42,585 nucleotides of DNA, from positions 1 through 42,585 of the forward strand of contig CAMDWI010000027.1 of assembly GCA_945878555.1 (NCBI GenBank), written 5' to 3'. The position numbers and the translations under genes were made by a program. Source of the stretch: Klebsiella pneumoniae (GTDB lineage Bacteria; Pseudomonadota; Gammaproteobacteria; Eutrophobiales; Eutrophobiaceae). The notes below the pieces were generated by a model. That model was not told the origin of the DNA. It searched no databases and worked only from the letters and a program-made list of their open reading frames with translations. Shown here piece after piece: positions 25,081 to 34,812 of this stretch (position 1 is its first letter; every line of letters starts with the position of its first letter).

Positions 25081-25374
25081 TTGAGTCTCCTGTGAGTGTA
25101 TTTACCAATCCGTACAGTATCGTTTGGCAGGTTTCAAGCAGGACTGGAATCACCAAGGTGTATCCTGGCATTATCAGTCATGACCTGTTACCGGCGCGCG
25201 ATGCTGCACCTGTTTACGAGTGTGCAGATGTCCGGAACTGGAATCTGTGCGGTATGGCACACACAACAAATATCAGGAATTACAATAACAGCGAAATTCG
25301 ACAATTGCGGATTTTGCATCCTGCTATAACTTGCAGGAACCCCGGGGCAAATATTTACAAGGATATGTAAAACA
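25081..25374. other. Intergenic region between the CsbD-like gene and ureG
   Basis: This 294 bp holds the 3' end of the urease transcript and the upstream region of the CsbD-like gene. A 6 bp inverted repeat (TCCTGC/GCAGGA, about 25318-25337) has no T-run and is not a convincing terminator. A plus-strand frame of 92 codons (25092-25370) lacks a ribosome site and family resemblance, so I do not call it a gene. Confidence 0.5.
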
Positions 25375-26016
<642 letters not shown>

Positions 26017-26031
26017 AGGTCCTTCCTTTTC

Positions 26032-26742
26032 TTATGATCGGAATAGTCGTGAATATTGTGTCTCATGGCGTACACACGCCAGCGTAACCGCGGGCAAGAG
26101 GGCACCGATGGCATCATCGTCAAATAGCAGTCCCTGGGTGGCGGTATCCGTGAGCGTCGTTAATAATTCGCCTAGCAGCGTCTGCCCGGTCAGTTGTCCG
26201 ACCGGCATCAGCTTTATGGCGGCAAGTACCTGGTTTTCCGCCCAGCCCCAGACATAGGCCAGTGCGGCCTCGTGTACCGGGATGTGCCAGTGACGGCTGG
26301 CATACGCATAGGCACAGACATAACTGACATTATTATGGCCGAACAGCGTCAAGACAGAAGGTGGCGTCAGACCGAGGCCCAGCAGCAGGTTCCACAGCGC
26401 CATACCACGCACCTTTTCCTCGTTACGCACTTCCATCGTCTCGCGACTCGCGATCAGGTAACTGTTCCAGTGGGTCAGTTGCTCACGATCATCCTGTTGC
26501 CAGGCCTGGTACAGGCGCTGGAACAGCGGGACATCCACGCTGCGGAGGGTAGAGTGCAATACAGCGGTCAACCAGTCCTGTAATGACTGTCTGTCTTTGA
26601 CCCAGCCAGCCTCAACCGCCGACTCCAGTCCCTGTGAATAGGCATAGCTGCCGACAGGTAAGGATGGACTGGCCAGTTGCAGCAGTCGCAGCAGGGCAGT
26701 TGCATGTCCCGTCACCAACGGAGAGTTCTTATCCGTGATCAT
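26032..26742 (-). CDS. ureF: Urease accessory protein UreF
   Basis: 236 residues from the ATG at 26742, which has GGAG 11 nt upstream and overlaps the ureE stop by 14 bp; an in-frame start at 26784 would lie deeper within ureE. Family hallmarks are LLQLASPSLPVGSYAYSQGLE near the N-terminus (shown in part), the helical body, SRETMEVRNEEKVRG, and the C-terminal ACVRHETQYSRLFRS. UreF binds UreD on the apo-urease and acts as the GTPase-activating partner of UreG during nickel loading. Confidence 0.95.
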   Translation of the reverse strand: MITDKNSPLVTGHATALLRLLQLASPSLPVGSYAYSQGLESAVEAGWVKDRQSLQDWLTAVLHSTLRSVDVPLFQRLYQAWQQDDREQLTHWNSYLIASRETMEVRNEEKVRGMALWNLLLGLGLTPPSVLTLFGHNNVSYVCAYAYASRHWHIPVHEAALAYVWGWAENQVLAAIKLMPVGQLTGQTLLGELLTTLTDTATQGLLFDDDAIGALLPAVTLACVRHETQYSRLFRS

Positions 26743-27178
26743 GGACGGGTCCACTCCGGTGATAAGCACCCGGCTCCGGTTCAAACGGGGCCTGCATTGT
26801 TTCCACCCTCAGACCCAATGCGCGAACCATATCATCCAGCACATGGTCATGCAGATACCGCACAAAATCCGGACCAAACTGCAAGGGCACATGGCGATTG
26901 CCCAGATGATAACTGGCGCGGTTTAATAACAGCGGGGTATCGGTGCTGGCAGAGGACACGGTCTCACCGGCCGCCCTGACCTCCACGATAGTCCCGTCCT
27001 CGGCACGCAACAGATCACCCTGGTTCAGTACCGTCCCACGTGGCAGGAACAGGCCGACCTCAATGTTGCTGTCGGTTGTCACCCGCAATCGGCTCCGGGT
27101 GCGTTGATCATAGGACAGCGTGATCGTATCGGTCACCGCACCAGACTTATCCGCCAGTCTTTCAACAAAACGCCGCAT
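26729..27178 (-). CDS. ureE: Urease nickel metallochaperone UreE
   Basis: 149 residues. The N-terminal domain contains SRLRVTTDSNIEVGLFLPRG, and the metal-binding domain has YHLGNRHVPLQF with the conserved histidine and RYLHDHVLDDMVRALG. The C-terminal tail is short, with only a few histidines (YHRSGPVHDHG), unlike the long His-rich tail of Klebsiella UreE, so its nickel storage capacity is probably small. The ATG overlaps the ureC TGA (TGATG). UreE delivers Ni2+ to the UreDFG complex. Confidence 0.95.
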   Translation of the reverse strand: MRRFVERLADKSGAVTDTITLSYDQRTRSRLRVTTDSNIEVGLFLPRGTVLNQGDLLRAEDGTIVEVRAAGETVSSASTDTPLLLNRASYHLGNRHVPLQFGPDFVRYLHDHVLDDMVRALGLRVETMQAPFEPEPGAYHRSGPVHDHG

Positions 27179-28884
27179 CAGAACAGGAAATAGCGCTGCG
27201 CCATCGGCAGGATCGTCGCGGGTTCACAGGTCAACAGTTTGCCATCGGCCCGTACCTCATAGGTCTGCGGGTCGACCTCGATCCTTGGCATATAGCCGTT
27301 GTGGATCAGGTCGGTCTTTTTGATCCGGCGGTTATTACGCACTATGCCAATCCTCTTCTTCAGACCAAGCATCTCCGGTATGCCGTTTTGAAATGCAGCG
27401 GCCGACAGGAAGGTCATATTGGTCTGGCCAAGCGCCCCACCGAACGAACCAAACATTGAGCGGTAATGTACCGGTTGGGGTGTCGGGATCGAGGCATTCG
27501 GGTCGCCCATCGGGGCGGCGGCGATCATGCCGCCCTTCAGGATCAGACTCGGTTTTACCCCAAAGAAGGCCGGCCGCCATAACACCAGATCCGCGAGTTT
27601 GCCGACCTCGATCGAACCGACCTCATGACTGATACCGTGGGTGATCGCCGGATTGATCGTATATTTGGCGATATAACGTTTTACTCTGAAGTTATCGTTG
27701 CGTCCCGCCGGATCGGATTCCAGGCTGCCACGCTGCACCTTCATCTTGTGTGCAGTCTGCCAGGTGCGGATGATCACCTCACCAACACGGCCCATCGCCT
27801 GTGAGTCCGACGAGATCATCGAGAACGCCCCGAGGTCATGCAGGATGTCCTCGGCGGCGATGGTCTCGCGACGAATACGGGATTCGGCAAAGGCCACATC
27901 TTCCGGGATAGACGGGTCGAGGTGATGACAGACCATCAGCATGTCCAGATGTTCATCTACCGTGTTGACTGTGTACGGCCTGGTCGGGTTCGTACTTGAG
28001 GGCAGTACATTCGGCAAACCACAGGCCCGGATGATGTCGGGCGCATGGCCACCCCCGGCACCTTCGGTATGATAGGTGTGTATGGTCCGATCCTTGAACG
28101 CTGCCAGCGTATTCTCGACAAAGCCGGATTCATTCAACGTATCCGTGTGTATCACCACCTGCACATCAAATTCATCGGCCACATTCAGACAGTTATCAAT
28201 CGCCGCTGGTGTCGTACCCCAGTCTTCATGCAACTTCAGTCCGATGGCACCGGCGCGGATCTGTTCGGCCAGTGCCTCAGGCAGACTGGCATTACCCTTG
28301 CCGAGAAAACCGAGATTCATCGGGAACGCCTCAGCGGCCTCGAGCATACGATGGATATTCCACGGCCCCGGTGTGCATGTCGTCGCATTCGTGCCGGTCG
28401 CCGGTCCCGTGCCACCACCGAGCATCGTGGTCACACCGGACATCAAGGCCTCCTCGATCTGCTGCGGACAGATAAAGTGGATATGTGAATCAATGCCACC
28501 GGCAGTGACGATCAAACCCTCACCGGCGATCGCCTCGGTCCCGGGACCGACAATAATATCCACACCCGGTTGGGTGTCCGGATTACCGGCCTTGCCTATC
28601 GCATGGATACGGCCATTCTTGATCCCGATATCCGCCTTGATGATGCCCCAGTGATCAATGATCAATGCATTGGTGATTACCACATCGACCGTCTGTGCGG
28701 AGACATGCTGTCCCTGACCCATGCCATCACGGATCACCTTGCCACCGCCAAACTTTACCTCATCACCATAGACGGTGCGGTCTGCCTCGACCTCGATCCA
28801 CAATTCAGTATCGGCCAGACGCACACGGTCACCGGTGGTTGGACCGTACATGTCCGCATAGGCCTGCCGGCTGATGCGGATCAT
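27178..28884 (-). CDS. ureC: Urease alpha (catalytic) subunit UreC
   Basis: 568 residues, the standard length, with standard residue numbering. The nickel ligands His134 and His136 (SHIHF), the carbamylated Lys217 (GLKLHEDWG), His246 (VVIHTDT), His272 (TYHTEGAGG) and Asp360 (SSDSQAMGR) are all present. So are the flap Cys319 and catalytic His320 (MVCHHLD) and the substrate-site His219. The enzyme hydrolyses urea to ammonia and carbamate in the cytoplasm. GGAGGG lies 6 nt before the ATG, which overlaps the ureB stop by 4 bp. All active-site residues being intact argues for a functional urease. Confidence 0.99.
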   Translation of the reverse strand: MIRISRQAYADMYGPTTGDRVRLADTELWIEVEADRTVYGDEVKFGGGKVIRDGMGQGQHVSAQTVDVVITNALIIDHWGIIKADIGIKNGRIHAIGKAGNPDTQPGVDIIVGPGTEAIAGEGLIVTAGGIDSHIHFICPQQIEEALMSGVTTMLGGGTGPATGTNATTCTPGPWNIHRMLEAAEAFPMNLGFLGKGNASLPEALAEQIRAGAIGLKLHEDWGTTPAAIDNCLNVADEFDVQVVIHTDTLNESGFVENTLAAFKDRTIHTYHTEGAGGGHAPDIIRACGLPNVLPSSTNPTRPYTVNTVDEHLDMLMVCHHLDPSIPEDVAFAESRIRRETIAAEDILHDLGAFSMISSDSQAMGRVGEVIIRTWQTAHKMKVQRGSLESDPAGRNDNFRVKRYIAKYTINPAITHGISHEVGSIEVGKLADLVLWRPAFFGVKPSLILKGGMIAAAPMGDPNASIPTPQPVHYRSMFGSFGGALGQTNMTFLSAAAFQNGIPEMLGLKKRIGIVRNNRRIKKTDLIHNGYMPRIEVDPQTYEVRADGKLLTCEPATILPMAQRYFLF

Positions 28885-29198
28885 GCCTTGCCCTCCAGCT
28901 GGCCCATGACCAGACCATTGAAACCGTAGACCTTTCTGTCACCGGCATAGGCGACCAGCTCGACGCTGCGTTTTTGCCCTGGCTCAAACCGCACTGCTGT
29001 TCCGGCAGGAATATTCAACCGATAGCCCCGCGTAAGTTCACGATCGAATGTCAGCGCTGTATTCGTTTCATAAAAATGGTAGTGCGACCCCACCTGGATC
29101 GGCCGATCTCCTGTATTGGCCACAACAACCGAGACGGTGCTGCGTCCCTGATTAAGTTCAATCTCGCCTGCTGCTGTAATAATTTCACCCGGTATCAT
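28881..29198 (-). CDS. ureB: Urease beta subunit UreB
   Basis: 105 residues, typical for a three-subunit bacterial urease. It begins [18 protein letters not shown], with the conserved [15 protein letters not shown] and the later [17 protein letters not shown]. It is the structural subunit that packs with UreA and UreC into the (ABC)3 trimer. GAGGTGG precedes the ATG; the stop overlaps ureC. Confidence 0.98.
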   Translation of the reverse strand: MIPGEIITAAGEIELNQGRSTVSVVVANTGDRPIQVGSHYHFYETNTALTFDRELTRGYRLNIPAGTAVRFEPGQKRSVELVAYAGDRKVYGFNGLVMGQLEGKA

Positions 29199-29207
29199 CT
29201 GTCCACC

Positions 29208-29510
29208 TCACACTATCGGATTATGCACGGTCACCAGTTTGGTGCCGTCCGGAAAGGTTGCCTCAATCTGCACCTCCGGTATCAATTCAACCACGCCGTC
29301 CATCACATCCTGTTTACCCAACAGGCTGCGGCCATATTCCATCAGCTCGGCCACGCTGCGACCATCGCGCGCGCCTTCCATAATGGCGGCGCTGATATAT
29401 GCCATCGCCTCCGGATAATTCAGCTTCAGACCGCGTGCCTTGCGGCGTTCAGCGAGCAGTGCCGCCGTAAACAATAACAACTTGTCTTTTTCCCTCGGTG
29501 TCAATTCCAT
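29208..29510 (-). CDS. ureA: Urease gamma subunit UreA
   Basis: 100 residues, the usual length. It begins [20 protein letters not shown], followed by [18 protein letters not shown] and the closing [12 protein letters not shown], all characteristic of UreA. It is a structural subunit of the trimeric urease core. AAGGA lies upstream of the ATG. ureB follows after 9 bp. Confidence 0.98.
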   Translation of the reverse strand: MELTPREKDKLLLFTAALLAERRKARGLKLNYPEAMAYISAAIMEGARDGRSVAELMEYGRSLLGKQDVMDGVVELIPEVQIEATFPDGTKLVTVHNPIV

Positions 29511-29519
29511 ACTATGTCC

Positions 29520-30368
29520 TTATGTGCTCCAGATCCGCGGATGATAGGCGGGTTTGTTGATGATGTCCGGGCGCAGAGAGTCCCGGATTTGTCTGAAATA
29601 GTGTCTGGCCTGCTCCACATCGTCACCGAGATAGCGGCATACGAGCAAATCATCCAGCAGCGTAATACCGGTGTTCGGGTTGGGCGGTGCAATGTGATCA
29701 CGTAGATGCTGGACCTGGCGTGTACTGACCGGTGTGGCCAGCATCGTCGCGAATACCGGCTGGGACTGCATGCCCCAGTTTGCTGTCAGCATCGGGTCAC
29801 CCCCGGGCAGGCGCAGGCGTTCAACCAGCAGAGCTTGCTTGTCACGCCAGACCTGATTGCGAAAAATTGTCTCCCCCTGACCATACACCTCTTTGCTTGC
29901 AGGTCGACCGAGGCAGACGATCTCCCAGCCTATATATCGTGCACCGGCAGACAGGTTTAGTCGTGTGTCCAGTGTGATCCAGGCACCATCAAATATAATC
30001 GACTCCTGCGGAAACCACTCCAGTGAGGCGCCAGCGGCTACAGTCAGAGTCTGCTGTTGCAGGGCGGGTTTGTTGTTACTGCGATAAAACTTCGTGGCGC
30101 CGGGCGTGGTAATCAGTGCCTGCGCACCGGCCTCAACATTTATATGTACCTGCAGCCGATCGCCACCGACGACACCGCCGGGCGGATGCAGCAAATAGAC
30201 ATGACACAAGCCCCCTTCAGGATAAAACGGGCGTTGCACCGCCAGCGGTCCACGGGCAGAGCGCTGCCTTAACAGCGTGCGACCTTCCTCGGCGACAAAC
30301 CCTAGCCTCAGCTCGGCCTGCCAGCCAGTGCCTGCATAATAGTTCGTATCGACGGCCCCGGAACCCAT
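29520..30368 (-). CDS. ureD: Urease accessory protein UreD (UreH)
   Basis: About 282 residues from the ATG at 30368, which has GGGGTGA 5 nt upstream; a GTG at 30374 is also in frame. Family features are ARGPLAVQRPFYPEGG, the glycine-rich HPPGGVVGGDRL and TPGATKFYRS, in the expected N-terminal order. UreD binds apo-urease first and recruits UreF and UreG for nickel insertion. ureA follows after 9 bp, and the gene sits 40 bp after urtE, linking importer and enzyme on one strand. Confidence 0.96.
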   Translation of the reverse strand: MGSGAVDTNYYAGTGWQAELRLGFVAEEGRTLLRQRSARGPLAVQRPFYPEGGLCHVYLLHPPGGVVGGDRLQVHINVEAGAQALITTPGATKFYRSNNKPALQQQTLTVAAGASLEWFPQESIIFDGAWITLDTRLNLSAGARYIGWEIVCLGRPASKEVYGQGETIFRNQVWRDKQALLVERLRLPGGDPMLTANWGMQSQPVFATMLATPVSTRQVQHLRDHIAPPNPNTGITLLDDLLVCRYLGDDVEQARHYFRQIRDSLRPDIINKPAYHPRIWST

Positions 30369-30408
30369 GTTCACCCCGACCAGACTCCCTGTTAATAACG
30401 GCCTGACT

Positions 30409-31104
30409 TCAGACAGTCAGGTATTGCGAGACGAGCTCATCGCTCAACTGATCTATCGAACCTGCGGCCACATTCCTGCCCTTGTCCATAATACAGAACT
30501 TGTCACCTACCCGCCTGGCAAATGGTAACTTCTGTTCAACCAGTAATACCGTCAGACCCAGTTCGCGGTTCAGCTTTTTAATAATGTCACCAATCTGCTG
30601 GACGATGTTCGGCTGTATACCTTCGGTCGGCTCATCCAGGATCAACAGTTTCGGCTCCAGCACCAGCGCACGACCGATCGCGAGTTGCTGCTGCTGCCCA
30701 CCGGACAGGTCACCGCCACGCCGGTGCAACATCTCCTTCAGTACGGGAAACTGTTCAAAGATAAAGCCCGGGATCTCGCGCGAGCCTTTTTTGCGTACCG
30801 GCAGACCGATCTCCAGGTTCTCGCGTACAGTCAGCTGCGAGAAGATCTCGCGTCCCTGCGGCACGAACCCGATGCCCAGATACGCACGCCGGTGTGCCGC
30901 CAGTTTACTGATGTCCTGTCCGCCAAAATCGAGTTTGCCGCTGCGCACTGGCAACAGGCCCATCACACATTTGAGCAGCGTGGTCTTGCCGACGCCATTA
31001 CGGCCCATCAGACAGGTACATTTACCCTCTTCGATATTCAGACTCAGGTCCCACAGCGTGTGACTCTGCCCGTAGAACTGGTTTACGGATTCAATGTTTA
31101 GCAT
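30409..31104 (-). CDS. urtE: Urea ABC transporter ATPase UrtE
   Basis: 231 residues of the LivF-type ABC ATPase family. Walker A is GRNGVGKTT at about 34-42, the Q-loop region is GFVPQGREIF, the signature is LSGGQQQQLAIGRAL, and Walker B is LLILDEPTEGIQ, with the switch region VLLVEQK. With UrtD it powers urea import through UrtBC. GGGGA precedes the ATG, 2 bp after the urtD stop. Adjacency to ureD and urtABC supports urea over branched-chain amino acids as the substrate. Confidence 0.96.
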   Translation of the reverse strand: MLNIESVNQFYGQSHTLWDLSLNIEEGKCTCLMGRNGVGKTTLLKCVMGLLPVRSGKLDFGGQDISKLAAHRRAYLGIGFVPQGREIFSQLTVRENLEIGLPVRKKGSREIPGFIFEQFPVLKEMLHRRGGDLSGGQQQQLAIGRALVLEPKLLILDEPTEGIQPNIVQQIGDIIKKLNRELGLTVLLVEQKLPFARRVGDKFCIMDKGRNVAAGSIDQLSDELVSQYLTV

Positions 31105-31106
31105 GG

Positions 31107-31934
31107 CTATTCCCCGAGGTAGACCTCAATCACACGTTCGTTATGCTGGATTTCATCCATTGTCCCTTCGGCGAGCACACTGCCCTCATGCAGGACCGTG
31201 ACCTTGCGGGCAATCGAACGCACAAACTCCATATCGTGTTCTACCACGACAACAGAATGCTGGCCTGCCAGCGAGATCAACAACTCCGCCGTCTGTTCGG
31301 TCTCCTGATGGGTCATACCGGCCACCGGTTCATCTATCAGCAACAGACGCGGGCGCTGCATCAGTAACATACCAATCTCCAGCCACTGCTTCTGCCCATG
31401 CGCGAGATAACCGGCCTGGAGCGTGCGCTGGTTCACCAGCCCGATGATGCTGAGCACTTCATCGATCTGCTCAGTCTGTTCCCTGCTCAGACGGGAAAAC
31501 AAGGTGGCCCACACTGCCTTTTTCGTATACAAGGCGAGATGCAGGTTCTCGATGACGGTCAATTGTTCAAATACGGTTGGTTTCTGGAACTTGCGACCGA
31601 TACCGGCCTGGGCGATCTGTGGTTCACTCAGTCTTAACAGGTCGATATTCTGTCCAAAAAATACGGTACCGGTGTCCGGGCGGGTCTTGCCGGTGATCAC
31701 ATCCATCATCGTGGTCTTGCCTGCGCCGTTCGGGCCGATGATGCAGCGTAACTCACCGTTTTCGATGTACAGGTTAAGCTGATTGATCGCCTTGAACCCA
31801 TCGAAGCTGACGGTGACATCTTCCAGATAAAGGATATTACCGTGTTTGATCACCAGACCGGATTCGTCTGTCTGCGGCACACTGAAATCCGCGAAGCGCT
31901 CTGTGTTGTGCATGGGGGCGGCCTGCTCAGACAT
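31107..31934 (-). CDS. urtD: Urea ABC transporter ATPase UrtD
   Basis: 275 residues of the LivG-type ABC ATPase family, with an N-terminal extension of about 30 residues before the ATPase fold. Walker A is GPNGAGKTT, the signature region is LAHGQKQWLEIGMLL, as is usual for UrtD, and Walker B is LLLIDEPVAGM, followed by VVVEHDMEF. It pairs with UrtE. The start overlaps the urtC stop by 8 bp. Confidence 0.96.
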   Translation of the reverse strand: MSEQAAPMHNTERFADFSVPQTDESGLVIKHGNILYLEDVTVSFDGFKAINQLNLYIENGELRCIIGPNGAGKTTMMDVITGKTRPDTGTVFFGQNIDLLRLSEPQIAQAGIGRKFQKPTVFEQLTVIENLHLALYTKKAVWATLFSRLSREQTEQIDEVLSIIGLVNQRTLQAGYLAHGQKQWLEIGMLLMQRPRLLLIDEPVAGMTHQETEQTAELLISLAGQHSVVVVEHDMEFVRSIARKVTVLHEGSVLAEGTMDEIQHNERVIEVYLGE

Positions 31935-33027
31935 CTTTCACCTTCGCTGTTTTTTTCATCTTCAACAAACCGACTACCCCTTTGGGCAGGAACAAGGTCA
32001 CCAGGATAAACAGTCCACCGAGCGCGAATAACCACACCTCCGGCAGGCTGGCGGTCAGATTCGTTTTTGCATAATTGACGAGGATGGCACCGAGTGAGGC
32101 ACCATACAACGATCCCCGGCCACCGACCGCCACCCAGATCACAACCTCGATTGAATTCAACGGTGAGAACTCTCCCGGATTAATGATACCGACCTGCGGC
32201 ACATACAAGGCCCCGGCGATACCGGCGATAATGGCGGAGAACACGAATATCCATAGCTTGAAATATTCAACCCGATAGCCCAGAAAGCGGGTGCGATCTT
32301 CCGCATCACGTATCGCGACCAGCACCAGCCCGAGTTTCGAATTCACGATGGCACGGCAGACCAGATACATAAAGACCAGCGTGATGGCAGACAAAACATA
32401 CAGGCTGACGCGGGTCGCATCGGCCTGCAGATCAAATCCAAGCAAGTCCTTGAAATCGGTCAGGCCATTGTTGCCACCAAAGCCCATCTCATTGCGGAAG
32501 AAGGCGAGCAACAAGGCATAGGTCAGTGCCTGGGTCATGATAGACAGATACACACCGGTCACCCGCGAACGGAATGCGAGCCAACCGAACACAAAGGCCA
32601 GCAGGCCAGGCACCAGCACGACCATCAGCATCGCAAACCAGAACTGATCAAATCCGTGCCAGTACCACGGCAACTCGGTCCAGTTCAGGAATACCATAAA
32701 GTCTGGCAACAAGGGATTGCCATACACACCACGTTCCCCAATCTGGCGCATCAGATACATGCCCATCGCATAACCACCGAGCGCAAAGAAGGCACCGTGT
32801 CCCAGACTGAGCACACCGCAATAACCCCAGATAATGTCGACAGCAAGCGCCAGCAACGCATAGGTCAGATATTTGCCTATCAGCGTGACGGTATAGGTAG
32901 ACAGGTGCAGCGCGGAGGTCTCTGGCACCAGCAGGTTAAACACGGGCACAAGTACGCAGGAACACAGGATAACCCCGACAAATATCTGTCCGGCCTTCTC
33001 GTCTTTCAACAAATGTGATATCAGCAT
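31927..33027 (-). CDS. urtC: Urea ABC transporter permease UrtC
   Basis: 366 residues from the ATG at 33027, one base after the urtB stop (TGAGATG) with GGAGA upstream; the longer in-frame start at 33069 lies within urtB. It is a LivM-type inner-membrane permease with about ten hydrophobic segments. Conserved stretches include AVDIIWGYCGVLSLGHGAFFALGG (partial), FRNEMGFGGNNGLTDFK and VAVGGRGSLYGASLGA. It forms the channel with UrtB. An acidic and lysine-rich tail ends the protein. Confidence 0.95.
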   Translation of the reverse strand: MLISHLLKDEKAGQIFVGVILCSCVLVPVFNLLVPETSALHLSTYTVTLIGKYLTYALLALAVDIIWGYCGVLSLGHGAFFALGGYAMGMYLMRQIGERGVYGNPLLPDFMVFLNWTELPWYWHGFDQFWFAMLMVVLVPGLLAFVFGWLAFRSRVTGVYLSIMTQALTYALLLAFFRNEMGFGGNNGLTDFKDLLGFDLQADATRVSLYVLSAITLVFMYLVCRAIVNSKLGLVLVAIRDAEDRTRFLGYRVEYFKLWIFVFSAIIAGIAGALYVPQVGIINPGEFSPLNSIEVVIWVAVGGRGSLYGASLGAILVNYAKTNLTASLPEVWLFALGGLFILVTLFLPKGVVGLLKMKKTAKVKDV

Positions 33028-33028
33028 C

Positions 33029-34708
33029 TCAGTTCTCCACCACACGGCCCTTCTGCGGGAACAAGCCACGCGGGCGTTTCTGGATAAACAGGATGATAAA
33101 GACCAGGATCAGGATCTTCGCCAGCACTGCACCGGCATACGGTTCGAGAAACTTGTTCACCACACCGAGAGACATGCCGGCGATTAACGTGCCCCACAGA
33201 TTACCGACGCCACCAAACACGACAACCATGAATGAATCAATGATGTAGGCCTGGCCGAGATTCGGACCAACATTGGTCAACTGACTGAGCGCCACACCGG
33301 CGATACCGGCGATGCCCGAACCGAGACCAAAGGTCAAGGCATCCACCCGCCCGGTACGGATACCCATACTCATCGCCATATTGCGGTTCTGCGCCACCGC
33401 CCTGACCTGCAAACCGAGCACGGTCTTTTTCAGGATCAGCAATAGCGCCACAAACACAAACAGACAGAAGACAATGATATAGAGACGATTCGCGGTGACT
33501 GCCAGCGCACTGTTGATATCGATCGTACCGCTCATCCAGGCCGGCGAACTGACCGAACGGTTCAGTGGTGAAAAGACGGTGCGTACCAGTTGTTGCAAGA
33601 CCAGACTGATACCGTAGGTGGCCAGCAAGGTTTCCAGCGGGCGCCCGTTGAGGTGACGGATAACGCCGTACTGGATCCCAATACCGGTCAGACCGGAGAC
33701 GATAAACGCCAAAGGTATGGCGATAAACAGCGAAATACCTATCTGCTGCGGAAACAGTAATTGCACGACATAGGTAGTATACGCTCCCAGCATAATCAGC
33801 TCGCCGTGCGCCATGTTGATCACACCCATGACCCCGAAGGTAATAGCCAGTCCAATAGCGGCCAGCACCAGCACCGAGCCCAGACTGAGGCCAAAAAACA
33901 GGGTCTCGGCAAACTGGTAAAAATCGCGGCGTGACTCAATTACTGCCAGCGCCTTCACGGCGGCCGCACGCACTTGTTCATCAGACTCAACAAACTTCCC
34001 GTCTGCATCCTTGCCGGTGATCCTTGCCAGCCGGTTATAGACCTCCGGCATCATCTGTCCTTCCAGTTTTGCAATCGCGGCGATGCGCCCGGCATTGTCT
34101 GCCTGTTCCAGCTGGATCAGTGCGATCGCGCTCTCCAGCGCGGCGATCACCCGGGAATCCTGTTCCTGGGTAAGTGCCTGATGCAGCAGTGGTTCGATAC
34201 TGTCATCAAGGTCCTTGATTATGTCCTGTAGCGCAGACAGACGGGTATCGGCATCTATGTTGAAGAGACTCAGGCGGGCAATGGCGTTGCGCAACTCGCC
34301 GCGTAATTTATTATTGATAGTGATCTTTTTAAGGTCGGCACTGCCGGAAACTTCCAGCTTGTCCCCGCCGATAACGGTGCTGGCGTCATACAGCTGCTGT
34401 TGTTCGGTCGCAAATACCAGCTGGTCGGATTGTTTGTGGACGTACAACGTACCATTCAGCAGGTTCTTCAGTAAGGCCAGTGCCTCCGGACTGCCTGCCT
34501 CAACCAGTTGTTTGACGATATCCGATTTCTGGTTGAAATTGGCATCTTTTAATTCATTCACCGTGGCAGCGTAGTCACCCGTCTGGGCGTTTACTGTGGC
34601 AAACGGACTTGTGGTCAGTGTCAGTAGCAGCAGTATTATCAGCGTACTGGCATACTGCCCGGATCTGACCAAAACCTTTTTGATTAATTCTGCGATGTGC
34701 CTGTTCAT
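33029..34708 (-). CDS. urtB: Urea ABC transporter permease UrtB
   Basis: About 559 residues from the ATG at 34708; an ATG at 34741 is possible but lies against the intergenic hairpin. A signal-like segment (LIILLLLTLTTSPFATVNA) precedes an extracytoplasmic domain of roughly 230 residues rich in helices (SPEALALLKNLL, IAALESAIALIQL), as in proteobacterial UrtB. The LivH-type permease domain follows from about residue 265: GLAITFGVMGVINMAHGELIM, VRHLNGRPLETLLATYGIS and VVVFGGVGNLWGT (shown in part). It forms the membrane channel with UrtC. Confidence 0.94.
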   Translation of the reverse strand: MNRHIAELIKKVLVRSGQYASTLIILLLLTLTTSPFATVNAQTGDYAATVNELKDANFNQKSDIVKQLVEAGSPEALALLKNLLNGTLYVHKQSDQLVFATEQQQLYDASTVIGGDKLEVSGSADLKKITINNKLRGELRNAIARLSLFNIDADTRLSALQDIIKDLDDSIEPLLHQALTQEQDSRVIAALESAIALIQLEQADNAGRIAAIAKLEGQMMPEVYNRLARITGKDADGKFVESDEQVRAAAVKALAVIESRRDFYQFAETLFFGLSLGSVLVLAAIGLAITFGVMGVINMAHGELIMLGAYTTYVVQLLFPQQIGISLFIAIPLAFIVSGLTGIGIQYGVIRHLNGRPLETLLATYGISLVLQQLVRTVFSPLNRSVSSPAWMSGTIDINSALAVTANRLYIIVFCLFVFVALLLILKKTVLGLQVRAVAQNRNMAMSMGIRTGRVDALTFGLGSGIAGIAGVALSQLTNVGPNLGQAYIIDSFMVVVFGGVGNLWGTLIAGMSLGVVNKFLEPYAGAVLAKILILVFIILFIQKRPRGLFPQKGRVVEN

Positions 34709-34749
34709 TGTGTACCCGGCGCTGTTATAACTACATTCCATTAAAATTT

Positions 34750-34775
34750 CCCCGGCACCGTTGCAGGTGCCGGGG
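34750..34775 (-). promoter_or_regulatory. Strong intergenic hairpin between urtA and urtB
   Basis: A perfect 10 bp GC-rich stem (34766-34775 with 34750-34759) closes a six-base loop. On the minus strand it is followed by AAATTTTAA, not an immediate U-run, so it would be a weak terminator at most. Such stems after binding-protein genes commonly stabilise the upstream mRNA or attenuate read-through, giving more UrtA than permease. Confidence 0.7.
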
Positions 34776-34812
34776 GAGTTTTACAGCTTCTTCTGTTCCC
34801 TGAAGATCCTTG

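Noticed and set aside
25318..25345. Inverted repeat after ureG considered as the urease operon terminator
   Set aside because: The stem is only 6 bp with an eight-base loop and no following T-run on the minus strand, so it does not meet the usual criteria.
25092..25370. Plus-strand 92-codon frame between the CsbD-like gene and ureG
   Set aside because: No ribosome site or recognisable domain; the translation looks like non-coding sequence.
33028..33069. Longer N-terminus for UrtC starting at 33069
   Set aside because: It would lie within urtB and add an arginine-rich stretch; the ATG at 33027 has GGAGA upstream and sits one base after the urtB stop.
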